Positions 14,964 to 23,622 of a stretch of 35,102 bases of DNA are shown in pieces (position 1 is the first letter of the stretch; every line of letters begins with the position of its first letter). This stretch comes from CAZPWQ01 sp964590495 (GTDB lineage: Bacteria; Bacteroidota; Rhodothermia; Balneolales; Balneolaceae): assembly GCA_964590495.1 (NCBI GenBank), contig CAZPWQ010000022.1, forward strand, positions 1 through 35,102, written 5' to 3'. Under the pieces are notes generated by a model that saw only the letters and a program-made list of their open reading frames with translations, did no database searches and was not told the origin of the DNA. The position numbers were made by a program, and so were the translations under genes.

Positions 14964-16658
14964 TTATTCCTTATCTCTGAACATGGCCATGAATTTATTT
15001 TCATCCTCATTGGTGCCGATCAGTACCAGTTCGCTTTCCTCAGGAATTCGAATGTCCGGTTCGGGATTAATAATTTGTCTGTCTTCAGTTTTGATTGAGA
15101 GAACATTACAGCCGGTCTCCTGACGTATAAACGAATTCTTAAGTGATTTTCCAATAAGTTGCGGCGGCGCGTCAATTGTAAATACATTTAAGCCTTCAGC
15201 TATAATTACGATATCATTACGTTCTAAAATATTAAAGATAGCATTAGCCCCCATCGTAGCGTACGAAAGAACGAAATCGGAACCGGCCCTGTGCAGTGTG
15301 GAGACATTCCGCTGAAGGGTTGACCGGCTGATGATTTGTATATTCGGCCGCAGCCTTCGTGCATAAATCGTAAGATAGATATTCATATCGTCATCATGAG
15401 TAGTAACCAGAACACAGGGTGCTTTACGAATCCCTGCCTTTTCCAATACACTAAAATTTTCGGCTGATCCCAGAATATACCGTTCATCATCTTTTATTCG
15501 GTCCGGGTTCTTATCAATAATCCGGTAGTTCAGCTTACGCTCATCAAACGCTTCGGCGATACCACGTCCCACCCGGCCGCCACCGATGATGATTACAGGA
15601 TCATCCGATACACGGTAAATTGACATGAACTCATCATAGGTTCTCAATTGTTCAGGCGAGCCGGCTAAAATTAATATACTTTCATTCTTAATAGGCAGAT
15701 CAGGATGTGGTTTAAGAAACTTTCCCCTTTCCCAGATACCAACCAGATTGATGCCCATCTGCTCCCGCAGCTTGCTCTCTTTGAGGGTTTTCCCTACCAG
15801 CGGGGTCTCATATGCCATCGCCTCGGCAATCACCAGTCTGTCGAATCGCCCGAGTACATGCACGCGGCTGTCCTGCCCGATGGTTCTTCGTGAGAGGGAG
15901 CGTCCCATCATTTCACCCATACGGATAACATGATCGCACCCTGCCATTTTGAGCAGATCAATGGAATCAGCAGAATTTGCGGTGGCCACTATGGTAACAT
16001 CCTCATCCAGCTCACGCACCGTGTTACAGATATTGGAATTCACCATATCAGACCCGAATGTTACCACCATAGCGGCTTGTTTGACACGTATTTTCTTGTA
16101 GGTTTCAGGATCATCTAGTTCCCCATAAACAACCTTGTAACCTTCGTCAAAATATTCCAGGGCTTTGGATAGTTCATTCACCAGAAGCACATATTTATAG
16201 TTATACTGATCCAGTTTATTCATCAGAGCCCTTGAGATAGGATTGTAATGGGTGATAACTACGTGATCCTGTATATCTTCCGGTAGTTCACGGGGGGCAC
16301 GGGCTTTCGACTGAGCCTCGAGCCAGGGAGCGTAAAAAAACTCTATAAAAGTAAATGGCAGAAGTATCAGCAGTGACAGCATTCCCGTCATTAGGACAAG
16401 AATGGAAAATGCACGTCCCAGATCGCTGGTAAAGGTAATATCTCCAAAACCCAGTGTTGACATTACCGTGAGCGTCCAATAAAAACCGGTAACCCAGCTA
16501 TAATACTGTCCCTCGTGCTGCATGATAAAATGGAAAAGCACAGTATAGATAACGATCATAGCCAAAAGTGCCGCCAGGAAACGTGCCAATCGCTTCAGAT
16601 TATATCTCGTACCACGAGTGGATATGATTTGCGTGAGTTGGGAAGTAAAGAACTTCAA
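14964..16658 (-). CDS. Potassium channel with two RCK (TrkA) modules
   Basis: Two-TM ion channel subunit with cytoplasmic gating domains, 564 residues. TM1 is about 25-46, the pore helix and filter are T68-L-G-F-G-D73, and TM2 is about 82-106. The filter is TLGFGD, a variant of TVGYGD. RCK/TrkA_N domains follow at about 131-250 and 352-470, each with a TrkA_C domain (about 265-345 and 480-560). The second has a normal GGGRVG nucleotide loop (360-365). The first reads THYNPIS where glycines are expected, so it probably does not bind nucleotide in the usual way. The start is TTG at 16658; no in-frame ATG lies upstream before a stop, and later ATGs would cut TM1. Confidence 0.88.
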   Translation of the reverse strand: MKFFTSQLTQIISTRGTRYNLKRLARFLAALLAMIVIYTVLFHFIMQHEGQYYSWVTGFYWTLTVMSTLGFGDITFTSDLGRAFSILVLMTGMLSLLILLPFTFIEFFYAPWLEAQSKARAPRELPEDIQDHVVITHYNPISRALMNKLDQYNYKYVLLVNELSKALEYFDEGYKVVYGELDDPETYKKIRVKQAAMVVTFGSDMVNSNICNTVRELDEDVTIVATANSADSIDLLKMAGCDHVIRMGEMMGRSLSRRTIGQDSRVHVLGRFDRLVIAEAMAYETPLVGKTLKESKLREQMGINLVGIWERGKFLKPHPDLPIKNESILILAGSPEQLRTYDEFMSIYRVSDDPVIIIGGGRVGRGIAEAFDERKLNYRIIDKNPDRIKDDERYILGSAENFSVLEKAGIRKAPCVLVTTHDDDMNIYLTIYARRLRPNIQIISRSTLQRNVSTLHRAGSDFVLSYATMGANAIFNILERNDIVIIAEGLNVFTIDAPPQLIGKSLKNSFIRQETGCNVLSIKTEDRQIINPEPDIRIPEESELVLIGTNEDENKFMAMFRDKE

Positions 16659-16703
16659 TTGATTATCTGTTTGATGTTAAAATCTACAATTGTTGAATTT
16701 AAC

Positions 16704-16720
16704 TTACCTGTTACAGGTAA
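16704..16720. promoter_or_regulatory. Palindrome upstream of the K+ channel gene
   Basis: TTACCTGT-T-ACAGGTAA, perfect 8-bp arms with a 1-base centre, 46 bases upstream of the channel start. The size and symmetry suit a dimeric repressor operator, but no regulator gene is nearby and no second copy was noticed. Confidence 0.3.
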
Positions 16721-17007
16721 TTTATCAAGATTTATTTATAGCTAGTGTTTTAACCATTTATTATAGCAGAGTGGTCATTCTCTAACTTCTTTTCCCAAAG
16801 TTATACATTCTACAATTTTTCCTATCTTTGATTTTTGTGAAAATTACGACTGGAAACAAAAGTGGTTTAAAGTGGTCAGGCACTGGCGTGATTTCAGGAA
16901 AAATGTAAATCTCTTTTTCAATCACGTACTGGATGATATTTATGAGATCGACGAATTGATTTTGAATTTGCCGCGGATTTGTACGGATTAAAAACAGATC
17001 TTAAATC
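16721..17007. other. AT-rich intergenic region with a start-less open frame
   Basis: Between the channel gene (minus) and the APC transporter stop (minus). The plus strand is open for 74 codons from 16767 to the TAA at 16989-16991 but has no ATG. The translation includes an aromatic, charged stretch (ENYDWKQKWFKVVRHWRDF) that looks protein-like. It may be a gene remnant or chance. No other feature seen. Confidence 0.4.
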
Positions 17008-19242
17008 CTATCTCGACAGACGTTCGACAATCCCTTCGGTCACCGTTCTGGGTTTATATTCCCGTCCACGGGTAATTACCACTGTGCTTTCTGACTTGCT
17101 GCCGATTTCTTCCGGGATGGAGCCGAACAAAGCCTGCCGGACAGCAGTACTGCGGGTAGCGCCGATGCAGATGGTATCAAAGCCTTCTACGGCTTGCAGA
17201 AGAGCTTCCCTTACATCTTCCGCAATAATTACCTTAGAAGGATAGGTGTCCGGATCTACGCCAACTTCATTTGCAGCTGACGCAATGAGTGCCCGCCCTT
17301 CGGTTTCAGGGTCTGCAGCCGGATTTTCACGCGGCGGCTGTACAGTTAACAATGTTAAAGATGCCCCGTCTATATTCCGTACCAAAGCATCTCCTCTCCG
17401 AATGGCAAGGGAGGTATTGGGACCGGTTCCAACTAATACGATAATCTCCTTAACAGGCTTCTTGCCGGCTTTGACCAACGTGATTTCACAGGTCGCATTC
17501 CTGACGATATGATCTATATTAGATCCGAGAATATGCTGATAAGGTTTCTTTTCACCAGACCAGCCCAAAACCAGGTGTTGTGCTCTCTCTTCCTTTATTA
17601 GATTAAGCACTACCGAACTTACACTTCGACCCACCATAGCCCTGGTTCTGAGACCGACTCCCGATTGCCGGGCTGTGGTTCGGGCGTTGTTCAACAAATC
17701 CTGCTGGCGTTGTATTCGCTCATCTTCGTATTGTATACCCTGCTCAAGAGATGTCTGGCTGGGAACTTCAAGAACACTCACCGCCACAATTTCAGCTTTA
17801 CCCTGGCTGGCACCAATTGCTCCGCCAATTTGTATAAGATGTTGCTCGGTTTCAGGATTGGCCACAGGTATTATTATACGGTACTGTTGATCCGGCAGAG
17901 GAGCTCTCCTTCTTGCAGCTATCGCATCTCCCACCAAACTTGGTTTAATGGCACGTTTTGCGGCATAAGCCACATACCAGATAACGCCAAAAAGAATAAT
18001 GCCACTACCTGCCAAAAGCACGATCGGACGCATTTGGGCGGCAATAATAAGACACGAAGCAACTCCTAAAATTGGTACCAGTGGATAGGCCCAGGAATTC
18101 AGTTTAAAATCCGGATTATAATCTTCGGGGTCGGCTCGTCGCATGACAATAACAGCAACATGTACGAGAGCATAGGTTATCAGGAATGAGAAACTGGCAA
18201 CATCTGCCAGTGTTTCAAGTCCAACTCCAAAAGCTATAAGCAAAAGAATAACCATTCCGGTAATAAGTATGGCCCGGTACGGAGTCCGGTATTTATTATG
18301 AATATTATTCAGCCAGCTGGTGAGAATTTTATCGCGGCCCATAGCAAAATTGACGCGTGCTGCAGACAGAACCGATGCATTGGCACTGGAGACCGTCGCC
18401 AGTACAGCTCCCAATACCATCATGAGCGCACCAACTGTGCCAAGGTATTCCCCGGCTACATCGGCTACCGGAATATAAGAAGTTGCCAGTTCGTCAACAG
18501 GTAGAACACCCGTTGAAACAAGCATTACCAACACATAAAATACCATCGGGGTAAGCACTGAGGCTATCATCGACAACGGAAGGTTTTTGCCGGGGTCTTT
18601 AATTTCTTCGGCACTTGTAGCAATCACTTCAAAACCAATAAAGGTAACATAGACCGTTGCCGCAGTTGCGGTAACAGCGCCCCACCCGTTAGGATTGAAA
18701 GGTTTGAATACGTCCCAGTCAATATTAAACACGCCAAAGGCAAGAAATACCAGGATAAAGCCGATTAATAGCACAACAATCAAATTCTGAAGGGAACCAA
18801 CCTCTTTTACACCCTGGTAGTTAATCCCTATTAGCAGCGCCGCCATAAACAGGGCCGATCCGGCAACAGGTATATTGCCGTAAAAGAATGTCAGATACTG
18901 GCCGAAGCCAAGCATATAAAAAGCCGTGGCAAACATTAATCCGCCCCACATACTCCAGCCAACTACAGACCCGAAAAAACTTCCCATCGAGCGATTTACA
19001 TAATAATAACTACCTCCGGCTTTTGGCATACCGGTTGCCAGCTCTGATAAAGACAATGCGGTCAGAAGGGAGACAATACCACCAATGACAAAGGAAATCA
19101 TCCCTGCAGGGCCTGCATTTTCTGCTACTATGCCCGGCAGAACAAAAATACCTGCCCCTATCATTGTTCCTACCCCAATTGTATAAGCCTCAAGAAAACC
19201 CAAATCCCGCGCCAGTTCCTGATTTCCGGAAGAGTCTGCCAT
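17008..19242 (-). CDS. APC-superfamily amino-acid permease with two C-terminal UspA domains
   Basis: 744-residue inner-membrane transporter. Residues about 10-430 form a 12-helix APC (amino acid-polyamine-cation) permease, beginning LGFLEAYTIGVGTMIGAGIFVLPG, the substrate-binding broken helix 1 of the family. Residues about 450-595 and 605-735 are two universal-stress-protein domains in the cytoplasm. The first has the ATP-loop pattern GWSGEKKPYQHILGSNID, the second GATRSTAVRQALFGSIPEE. The fusion suggests transport gated by adenine nucleotides or stress; the substrate is unknown. The start ATG at 19242 gives a short soluble N-terminus as expected. Upstream, TTG and TAGTTTG blocks resemble a promoter but with poor spacing. 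Confidence 0.92.
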   Translation of the reverse strand: MADSSGNQELARDLGFLEAYTIGVGTMIGAGIFVLPGIVAENAGPAGMISFVIGGIVSLLTALSLSELATGMPKAGGSYYYVNRSMGSFFGSVVGWSMWGGLMFATAFYMLGFGQYLTFFYGNIPVAGSALFMAALLIGINYQGVKEVGSLQNLIVVLLIGFILVFLAFGVFNIDWDVFKPFNPNGWGAVTATAATVYVTFIGFEVIATSAEEIKDPGKNLPLSMIASVLTPMVFYVLVMLVSTGVLPVDELATSYIPVADVAGEYLGTVGALMMVLGAVLATVSSANASVLSAARVNFAMGRDKILTSWLNNIHNKYRTPYRAILITGMVILLLIAFGVGLETLADVASFSFLITYALVHVAVIVMRRADPEDYNPDFKLNSWAYPLVPILGVASCLIIAAQMRPIVLLAGSGIILFGVIWYVAYAAKRAIKPSLVGDAIAARRRAPLPDQQYRIIIPVANPETEQHLIQIGGAIGASQGKAEIVAVSVLEVPSQTSLEQGIQYEDERIQRQQDLLNNARTTARQSGVGLRTRAMVGRSVSSVVLNLIKEERAQHLVLGWSGEKKPYQHILGSNIDHIVRNATCEITLVKAGKKPVKEIIVLVGTGPNTSLAIRRGDALVRNIDGASLTLLTVQPPRENPAADPETEGRALIASAANEVGVDPDTYPSKVIIAEDVREALLQAVEGFDTICIGATRSTAVRQALFGSIPEEIGSKSESTVVITRGREYKPRTVTEGIVERLSR

Positions 19243-19461
19243 AAATTCTATCTATTGACTTTGATTAGGCAATAAAACAGCACCAAACTACGAATTTCTA
19301 TTCATATTGCAACAGGAGCCTGTATAAACAGTAAACATGATGCTTGTAATTCAGTTTAAGCAGAATATTATATATTATTCTTCAGTTAAAGTTGTTTGCA
19401 AATTAAGGAGCAGATTGTAATAAATTCGAAATCCGAATGACCAAAATTCGAAACGGTTGCT

Positions 19462-19953
19462 ATGGCAAATCTACCTTTGTCATCTGTTATTGAAATAATA
19501 GATCCGCCGAAGGGTTTCAAACCATGGCACGGCGGACCAACACTTATGGGATCTTTACGCGGTGTCGATCACGATCAGGCATCCTGGAAACCTGCCCCCG
19601 ACCGTCACAGTATCTGGGAGCTGGCACTTCACATCGCATATTGGAAATATTCCGTTTGCCGTTATATGGATGAAAACACCGGAAAAGGATTTGAACGCTC
19701 ACCGGCAAACTGGCCGGAAGTTGAGAATGCCTCGGCCGACAGCTGGAAGCGTGACAAGGATTTAATCCGCCTGCACCACCGGGCACTGACAGAAGCCATC
19801 AGGAACTTTCCGGACCACCGGCTGGATGAAAAGATAGCTGCTGACAAGGATTGGACTTTCAGCCAGCTGATTGCAGGAATAGTGGCGCATGATACCTATC
19901 ATATCGGCCAAATTCAGCTGATGAAGAGGATATATGGCAGTATAAGCAGATGA
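19462..19953 (+). CDS. DinB/YfiT-like metal-binding protein
   Basis: DinB-superfamily four-helix protein, 163 residues, cytoplasmic. The three-His metal set is H57 (LALHIAYWKY), H143 and H147 (AHDTYHIGQIQ). The superfamily includes thiol-dependent S-transferases, among them the bacillithiol transferase BstA/YfiT of Firmicutes. Since bshA is present at 3518-4672, a bacillithiol-linked detoxification role is plausible, but most DinB proteins are uncharacterised. The ATG at 19462 follows GGTTGCT. The gene stands alone, divergent from the APC transporter and followed by repeat-like DNA. Confidence 0.85.
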   Translation: MANLPLSSVIEIIDPPKGFKPWHGGPTLMGSLRGVDHDQASWKPAPDRHSIWELALHIAYWKYSVCRYMDENTGKGFERSPANWPEVENASADSWKRDKDLIRLHHRALTEAIRNFPDHRLDEKIAADKDWTFSQLIAGIVAHDTYHIGQIQLMKRIYGSISR

Positions 19954-20261
19954 AAGAATAATAAATCCACAGAGATCCACGAACAATAAATATTTAATAA
20001 TAATATCACAGGAGAACTTCTCTGTGCACCTCCGTGGATACTCAGTGAAACTCTGTGTCACAGTAATTACAGGCTACGTATTCATTAGCTTAATTTGTTA
20101 TATTCTTGTAAAATTTAATACAAAATATAAACCCATTCTATCGACTGATCAAAACTTTCATAAAATGAAAAAAAAGAGATGTAACAATGTATTCATTGAA
20201 GAAACCGAAGAACTTTTCGACTTCATTCGTCGTGCCTCCTCATTGCGCTCAAAGTGACGCC
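19954..20261. other. Intergenic region with imperfect inverted repeat
   Basis: No credible gene. Left arm TCCACAGAGATCCACGAA (19966-19983) and right arm TCTGTGCACCTCCGTGGA (20021-20038) are imperfect inverted repeats around an AT-rich centre, with CTCTGTGTCACAG just beyond. This 'cacagag...ctctgtg' style of repeat is widespread between genes in Bacteroidota. The end of the region (about 20210-20258) holds an open frame that I regard as non-coding. Confidence 0.5.
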
Positions 20262-20293
20262 TTGTTGAATTGAGAAATGATTCGTTAATTTTG
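20262..20293 (+). promoter_or_regulatory. Bacteroidota-type promoter of the M48 protease gene
   Basis: TTG at 20262-20264, 21 nt, then TAATTTTG at 20286-20293, an exact TAnnTTTG match with the same spacing as the tRNA-Lys promoter. It ends 34 bases before the ATG, and an AGAAGAAG ribosome site lies between. Confidence 0.65.
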
Positions 20294-20327
20294 CAAAATC
20301 TATTAATAATTAACAGAAGAAGCATTC

Positions 20328-21557
20328 ATGAATATTTTTGCGGTCATAATTTTAGCAGCGCTGCTGATTGATTTTACCCTCAACCTGGTAGCCGATTTTT
20401 ACAACCTGAAGTCGCTCGACAAAGGCCTTCCGGATGAATTTGAAGACATATACGATGAAGAAACCTATGAAAAATCCCAGCGCTACACGCAGGTTCGCAC
20501 CAAATTCGGTATTTTTACTTCCGCATTCAATATAATCGTACTCCTTGTTTTTTGGTTTGCCGGTGGATTTAACTGGCTCGACCAGATTGTTCGCGGCTGG
20601 GAACTCGGGGTCATCTGGACCGGCCTTACGTATATCGGACTGTTGATTCTGGGAAAAACCGTACTCAGCCTCCCCTTCAGCATCTACTCCACTTTTGTGA
20701 TAGAAGAAAGATTCGGGTTCAACAAAACCACTCCAAAAACATTTGTGCTGGATATGGTGAAAGGATTGGCGCTCGGGATCATTTTAGGCGGGCCTTTACT
20801 GGCGGGAATCCTTGCCTTTTTTACCTTTATTGATCAATATGCATGGCTTTATGCGTGGGGTGTGGTTACTGCTTATACACTGATTGTGCAATTCATCGCT
20901 CCCAGGTGGATTATGCCGCTCTTCAACAAATTCGAACCGCTTGAAGAGGGCAGCCTGCGACAGAAGATCCGGGACTATGCAGATAATGTGAATTTTTCCC
21001 TGGAAGGTATTTATGTAATGGACGGTTCCAAGCGAAGCAGCAAATCAAACGCCTTTTTCACCGGCTTCGGTAAGAATAAACGAATAGCACTTTTCGATAC
21101 GCTGATTGATAACCACTCGGAAGATGAACTGGTTGCGGTTCTGGCTCACGAGATAGGGCATTATAAGAAAAAGCACATCATAAAGAATATGGCGATTAGC
21201 ATTGTGCAGACTGGTATCATGTTTTTCCTGCTTTCGATCTTTCTGAATTCCCAGGGATTATATGACGCTTTTTATATGGAGCAGTCATCGGTATATGCCG
21301 GACTTATTTTCTTCGGGATGCTGTACGCCCCCATTGATATGATCCTTTCGATCTTTATGCAGATGCTATCGCGAAAATACGAGTTTGAGGCCGATAACTT
21401 TGCCTCCACCACCTATAAAAGGGAACCGATGATCGAAGCGTTAAAGAATCTCTCCAAAGATAACCTATCCAATTTAACTCCGCACCCGTTTTACGTTTTT
21501 CTGAATTACTCTCATCCGCCCGTACTTCAGCGAATTCATTCAATCCGACAGAACTAA
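20328..21557 (+). CDS. Ste24-type M48 membrane metalloprotease
   Basis: Integral-membrane zinc protease of family M48A (CAAX-prenyl-protease-1/Ste24-like), 409 residues. In bacteria these act in membrane protein quality control, since prenyl substrates are absent. Several transmembrane helices lie at about 3-22, 62-80, 92-120, 143-170 and 175-195, two more between 285 and 345, and the zinc motif is HEIGH at 274-278. The third ligand lies in the EFEADNFA block at 352-359. The short C-terminal HPFYVFLNYSHPPVLQR segment is typical of Ste24. It has a good promoter at 20262-20293 and stands alone. Confidence 0.93.
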   Translation: MNIFAVIILAALLIDFTLNLVADFYNLKSLDKGLPDEFEDIYDEETYEKSQRYTQVRTKFGIFTSAFNIIVLLVFWFAGGFNWLDQIVRGWELGVIWTGLTYIGLLILGKTVLSLPFSIYSTFVIEERFGFNKTTPKTFVLDMVKGLALGIILGGPLLAGILAFFTFIDQYAWLYAWGVVTAYTLIVQFIAPRWIMPLFNKFEPLEEGSLRQKIRDYADNVNFSLEGIYVMDGSKRSSKSNAFFTGFGKNKRIALFDTLIDNHSEDELVAVLAHEIGHYKKKHIIKNMAISIVQTGIMFFLLSIFLNSQGLYDAFYMEQSSVYAGLIFFGMLYAPIDMILSIFMQMLSRKYEFEADNFASTTYKREPMIEALKNLSKDNLSNLTPHPFYVFLNYSHPPVLQRIHSIRQN

Positions 21558-21574
21558 CCACTAAGACATTTTAT

Positions 21575-22051
21575 AATTTTAAATGTTGAATTTTGAATGT
21601 TGAATTATTCTTTTAGCGATTTTTGGGCTGTTTTTACTATTGAAGTCAATAATTTTACTATTTGGTTTATATCATCTAAATATTTTTGGACTTCAATATC
21701 TGTTAATTCACTTTTGGATAGCAGCTTAAGCCAGTATCTTGTTTCTCTTGCTTCTTTTGATGCAATTGACATTTTTGATATGAAATCTTTTCTGGATTGA
21801 GCTGCTGATGCTTCTTCAATATTGGCACCAATACTGGTCCCGCTTTTTAGCAACTGCTTCGAAACTATATATCCTTTGCCATCTATAAGTTGCTTATAAA
21901 GCTGAATTATAGTCAGTGCAAAATTAAAACTTTTATTTTGAATAATGTTTTCTCGTTTCAAAATTACCTTTTATTTGTTAAATATCTGTTGGTAAGTTCT
22001 CCTTCCACTCAATTCCTTACATTCAACATTCAACATTCAACATTTAAAATT
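21575..22051. mobile_element. IVS-like cassette: four-helix-bundle gene between inverted repeats
   Basis: The left arm 21575-21606 and right arm 22020-22051 are inverted repeats matching at 30 of 32 positions. They are built from a 7-base unit (CATTCAA on the right, its complement on the left). They bracket a single minus-strand gene (21605-21961) of the protein family first known from intervening sequences in 23S rRNA. The left arm even includes that gene's stop codon. A transcript of the element could fold back as one long stem, as the rRNA intervening sequences do. That it is or was mobile is inferred; no target-site duplication was identified. Confidence 0.6.
21605..21961 (-). CDS. Four-helix-bundle protein (23S rRNA intervening-sequence family)
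   Basis: 118-residue all-helical protein of the S23/IVS family, related in fold to Avd, the accessory protein of diversity-generating retroelements. The family signature runs through it: SFNFALTIIQLYKQL at 11-25, QLLKSGTSIGANIEEA at about 36-51, then DFISKMSIASKEARETRYWL at 59-78. Cellular function is unknown; the positively charged face of homologues suggests nucleic-acid binding. It is complete, sits inside a cassette with inverted terminal repeats, and is opposite in direction to both neighbours, which supports insertion as a unit. Confidence 0.9.
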   Translation of the reverse strand: MKRENIIQNKSFNFALTIIQLYKQLIDGKGYIVSKQLLKSGTSIGANIEEASAAQSRKDFISKMSIASKEARETRYWLKLLSKSELTDIEVQKYLDDINQIVKLLTSIVKTAQKSLKE

Positions 22052-22122
22052 GCTTTTCCGTGATAGTTTGCAGGTAATTCCCGACCTTTGGTCTGGGTAA
22101 AAATTTAAAATAAAATACTGAT

Positions 22123-23244
22123 ATGCGTTTCGAAACCAAGGCCATCCATGCCGGACTCGACATTCAAAAGCCGACCAGTGATGTAGTGCCACCCATCCAT
22201 AAAACAACCGTTTTCGAACATAAGAAGGAGGGATTCCAGGAAGGTGATCTTAACTATACGCGCCACTCCAATCCCAACCGCCTGCAGCTTGAACACCTGA
22301 TTGCCGAATTGGAAGAGGGTGAAGCCTGTGCCGCATTTTCCTCTGGTGTTGCTGCCGCAACAACTATATTTCAGGCTCTCAAACCCGGTGATCACGTTCT
22401 GATGCCCGATGATGTTTATGCCGGCAACCGTCAACTGATAAACAAGGTAATGAAGCCCTGGGGCCTCAAGGTTGATTTTATTTCCATGACTGATGTGTCA
22501 GTAATAGAGTCATCCATAAAAGACAATACCACATTGATATGGATTGAAACCCCTTCTAATCCGATGCTCAATATTACCGATATCACAGCTGTGAGTGAAT
22601 TGGCACAGGAAAAAAATATCCTTACGTGTCTGGATAATACCTGGCCCTCACCGATGAATCAGCTTCCCCTGAACCTGGGAATCGATATATCATTACATTC
22701 CACCACGAAATATCTAGGCGGACACAGCGATATTCTCGGCGGAGCCGTGGTAGCCAGAAAAAATGATGATGTCTTTCAAAGAGTACGGGATTTGCAGGGA
22801 ACTATGGGAGCGGTACCGTCACCTGACGACTGCTGGCTGCTGAGTCGCAGCATCCGCACGCTGCCATATCGCATGAGGGGTCATAACGAAAATGCGGGAC
22901 ACCTGGCTCGTTTTTTGCAGAACCATCCCCGGGTTGAAAAAGTGTTTTATCCGGGGCTGGCTACTCATGCCGGGCACGAAGTTGCAAAGAAACAGATGAG
23001 CGGGTTTGGAGGCATGATCTCATTTCTGGTAAAAGGCGGCAGGCAGGAAGCAATTGATATTGTCGGCGGATCTCAACTGATCAGCCGCGCCACGAGTCTC
23101 GGCGGTGTGGAAAGCACCTGGGAACATCGCCGGAGCAGCGAAGGGCCCGATTCAATCACACCCGAGAACCTTATTCGTATCAGTGTAGGTCTCGAGCATG
23201 CTGATGATCTTCTCGAAGATTTGGAGAGGGCGCTGAAGAGTTAA
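22123..23244 (+). CDS. Cystathionine gamma-synthase/gamma-lyase family PLP enzyme
   Basis: Cys/Met-metabolism PLP enzyme (trans-sulfuration family), 373 residues, cytoplasmic tetramer. The PLP lysine is K196 in SLHSTTKYLGGHSD. YTRHSNPNR at 45-53 supplies the Tyr/Arg that contact the phosphate of the next subunit. The 170-176 segment reads LDNTWPSP where most members have VDNTFxTP. Sequence alone does not separate synthase from lyase or from methionine gamma-lyase. Its product would feed cysteine, and hence bacillithiol, but there is no operon link. The ATG at 22123 follows an AT-rich leader without a strong ribosome site. Confidence 0.9.
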   Translation: MRFETKAIHAGLDIQKPTSDVVPPIHKTTVFEHKKEGFQEGDLNYTRHSNPNRLQLEHLIAELEEGEACAAFSSGVAAATTIFQALKPGDHVLMPDDVYAGNRQLINKVMKPWGLKVDFISMTDVSVIESSIKDNTTLIWIETPSNPMLNITDITAVSELAQEKNILTCLDNTWPSPMNQLPLNLGIDISLHSTTKYLGGHSDILGGAVVARKNDDVFQRVRDLQGTMGAVPSPDDCWLLSRSIRTLPYRMRGHNENAGHLARFLQNHPRVEKVFYPGLATHAGHEVAKKQMSGFGGMISFLVKGGRQEAIDIVGGSQLISRATSLGGVESTWEHRRSSEGPDSITPENLIRISVGLEHADDLLEDLERALKS

Positions 23245-23283
23245 TCGTTTCATTAGGTTAACAATAAGTATCGAATTCCCCCT

Positions 23284-23614
23284 GTTGTCATTCTGAGCAA
23301 GGGCCGGTGGTTTTCCCGCCCGCCGCCGAAGAATCTGGTGGGGCAGAGGTCTTTGTCTGGCTGGTTGCCATGCAAGGGAGATCCTTCAACTGGATAATCA
23401 GTAGCCCTGGTTCACTTATTGGTGTTTCAGGATGACAGGTAATGGTGTTTCGTTGATGGGGTGTCAGCTGGAATAAGTGAGCAGGGCTTTATTTAAAACC
23501 TTTCCTCCCCCGTTGTCATTCTGAGCAAGGGCCGGTGGTTTTCCCGCCCGCCGCCGAAGAATCCCGTTGGTGGGGGCTGGGAGTCTTTGTTCTGGACTGG
23601 TTGCCATGAAAGGA
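23284..23614 (+). repeat. Tandem pair of TGTCATTCTGAG inverted-end repeats (copies A and B)
   Basis: Copy A (23284-23438) begins TTGTCATTCTGAGC, continues to GAAGAATCTG, and ends GGAGATCCTTCAACTGG...TTTCAGGATGACAG, so the two ends are inverted repeats. A spacer containing GTGAGCAGGGCTTTATTT follows. Copy B begins at 23512, 228 bases on, with the first 50 bases identical, and stops at GCCATGAAAGGA where the 23623 palindrome region takes over. The same unit and spacer recur at 28.3-28.8 kb. Confidence 0.85.
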
Positions 23615-23622
23615 CCTTATAA

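Noticed and set aside
20024..20257. 77-codon open frame before the M48 protease gene
   Set aside because: It begins inside the inverted repeat, has no ribosome site, and its end is low-quality repeat-like sequence. No family recognised.
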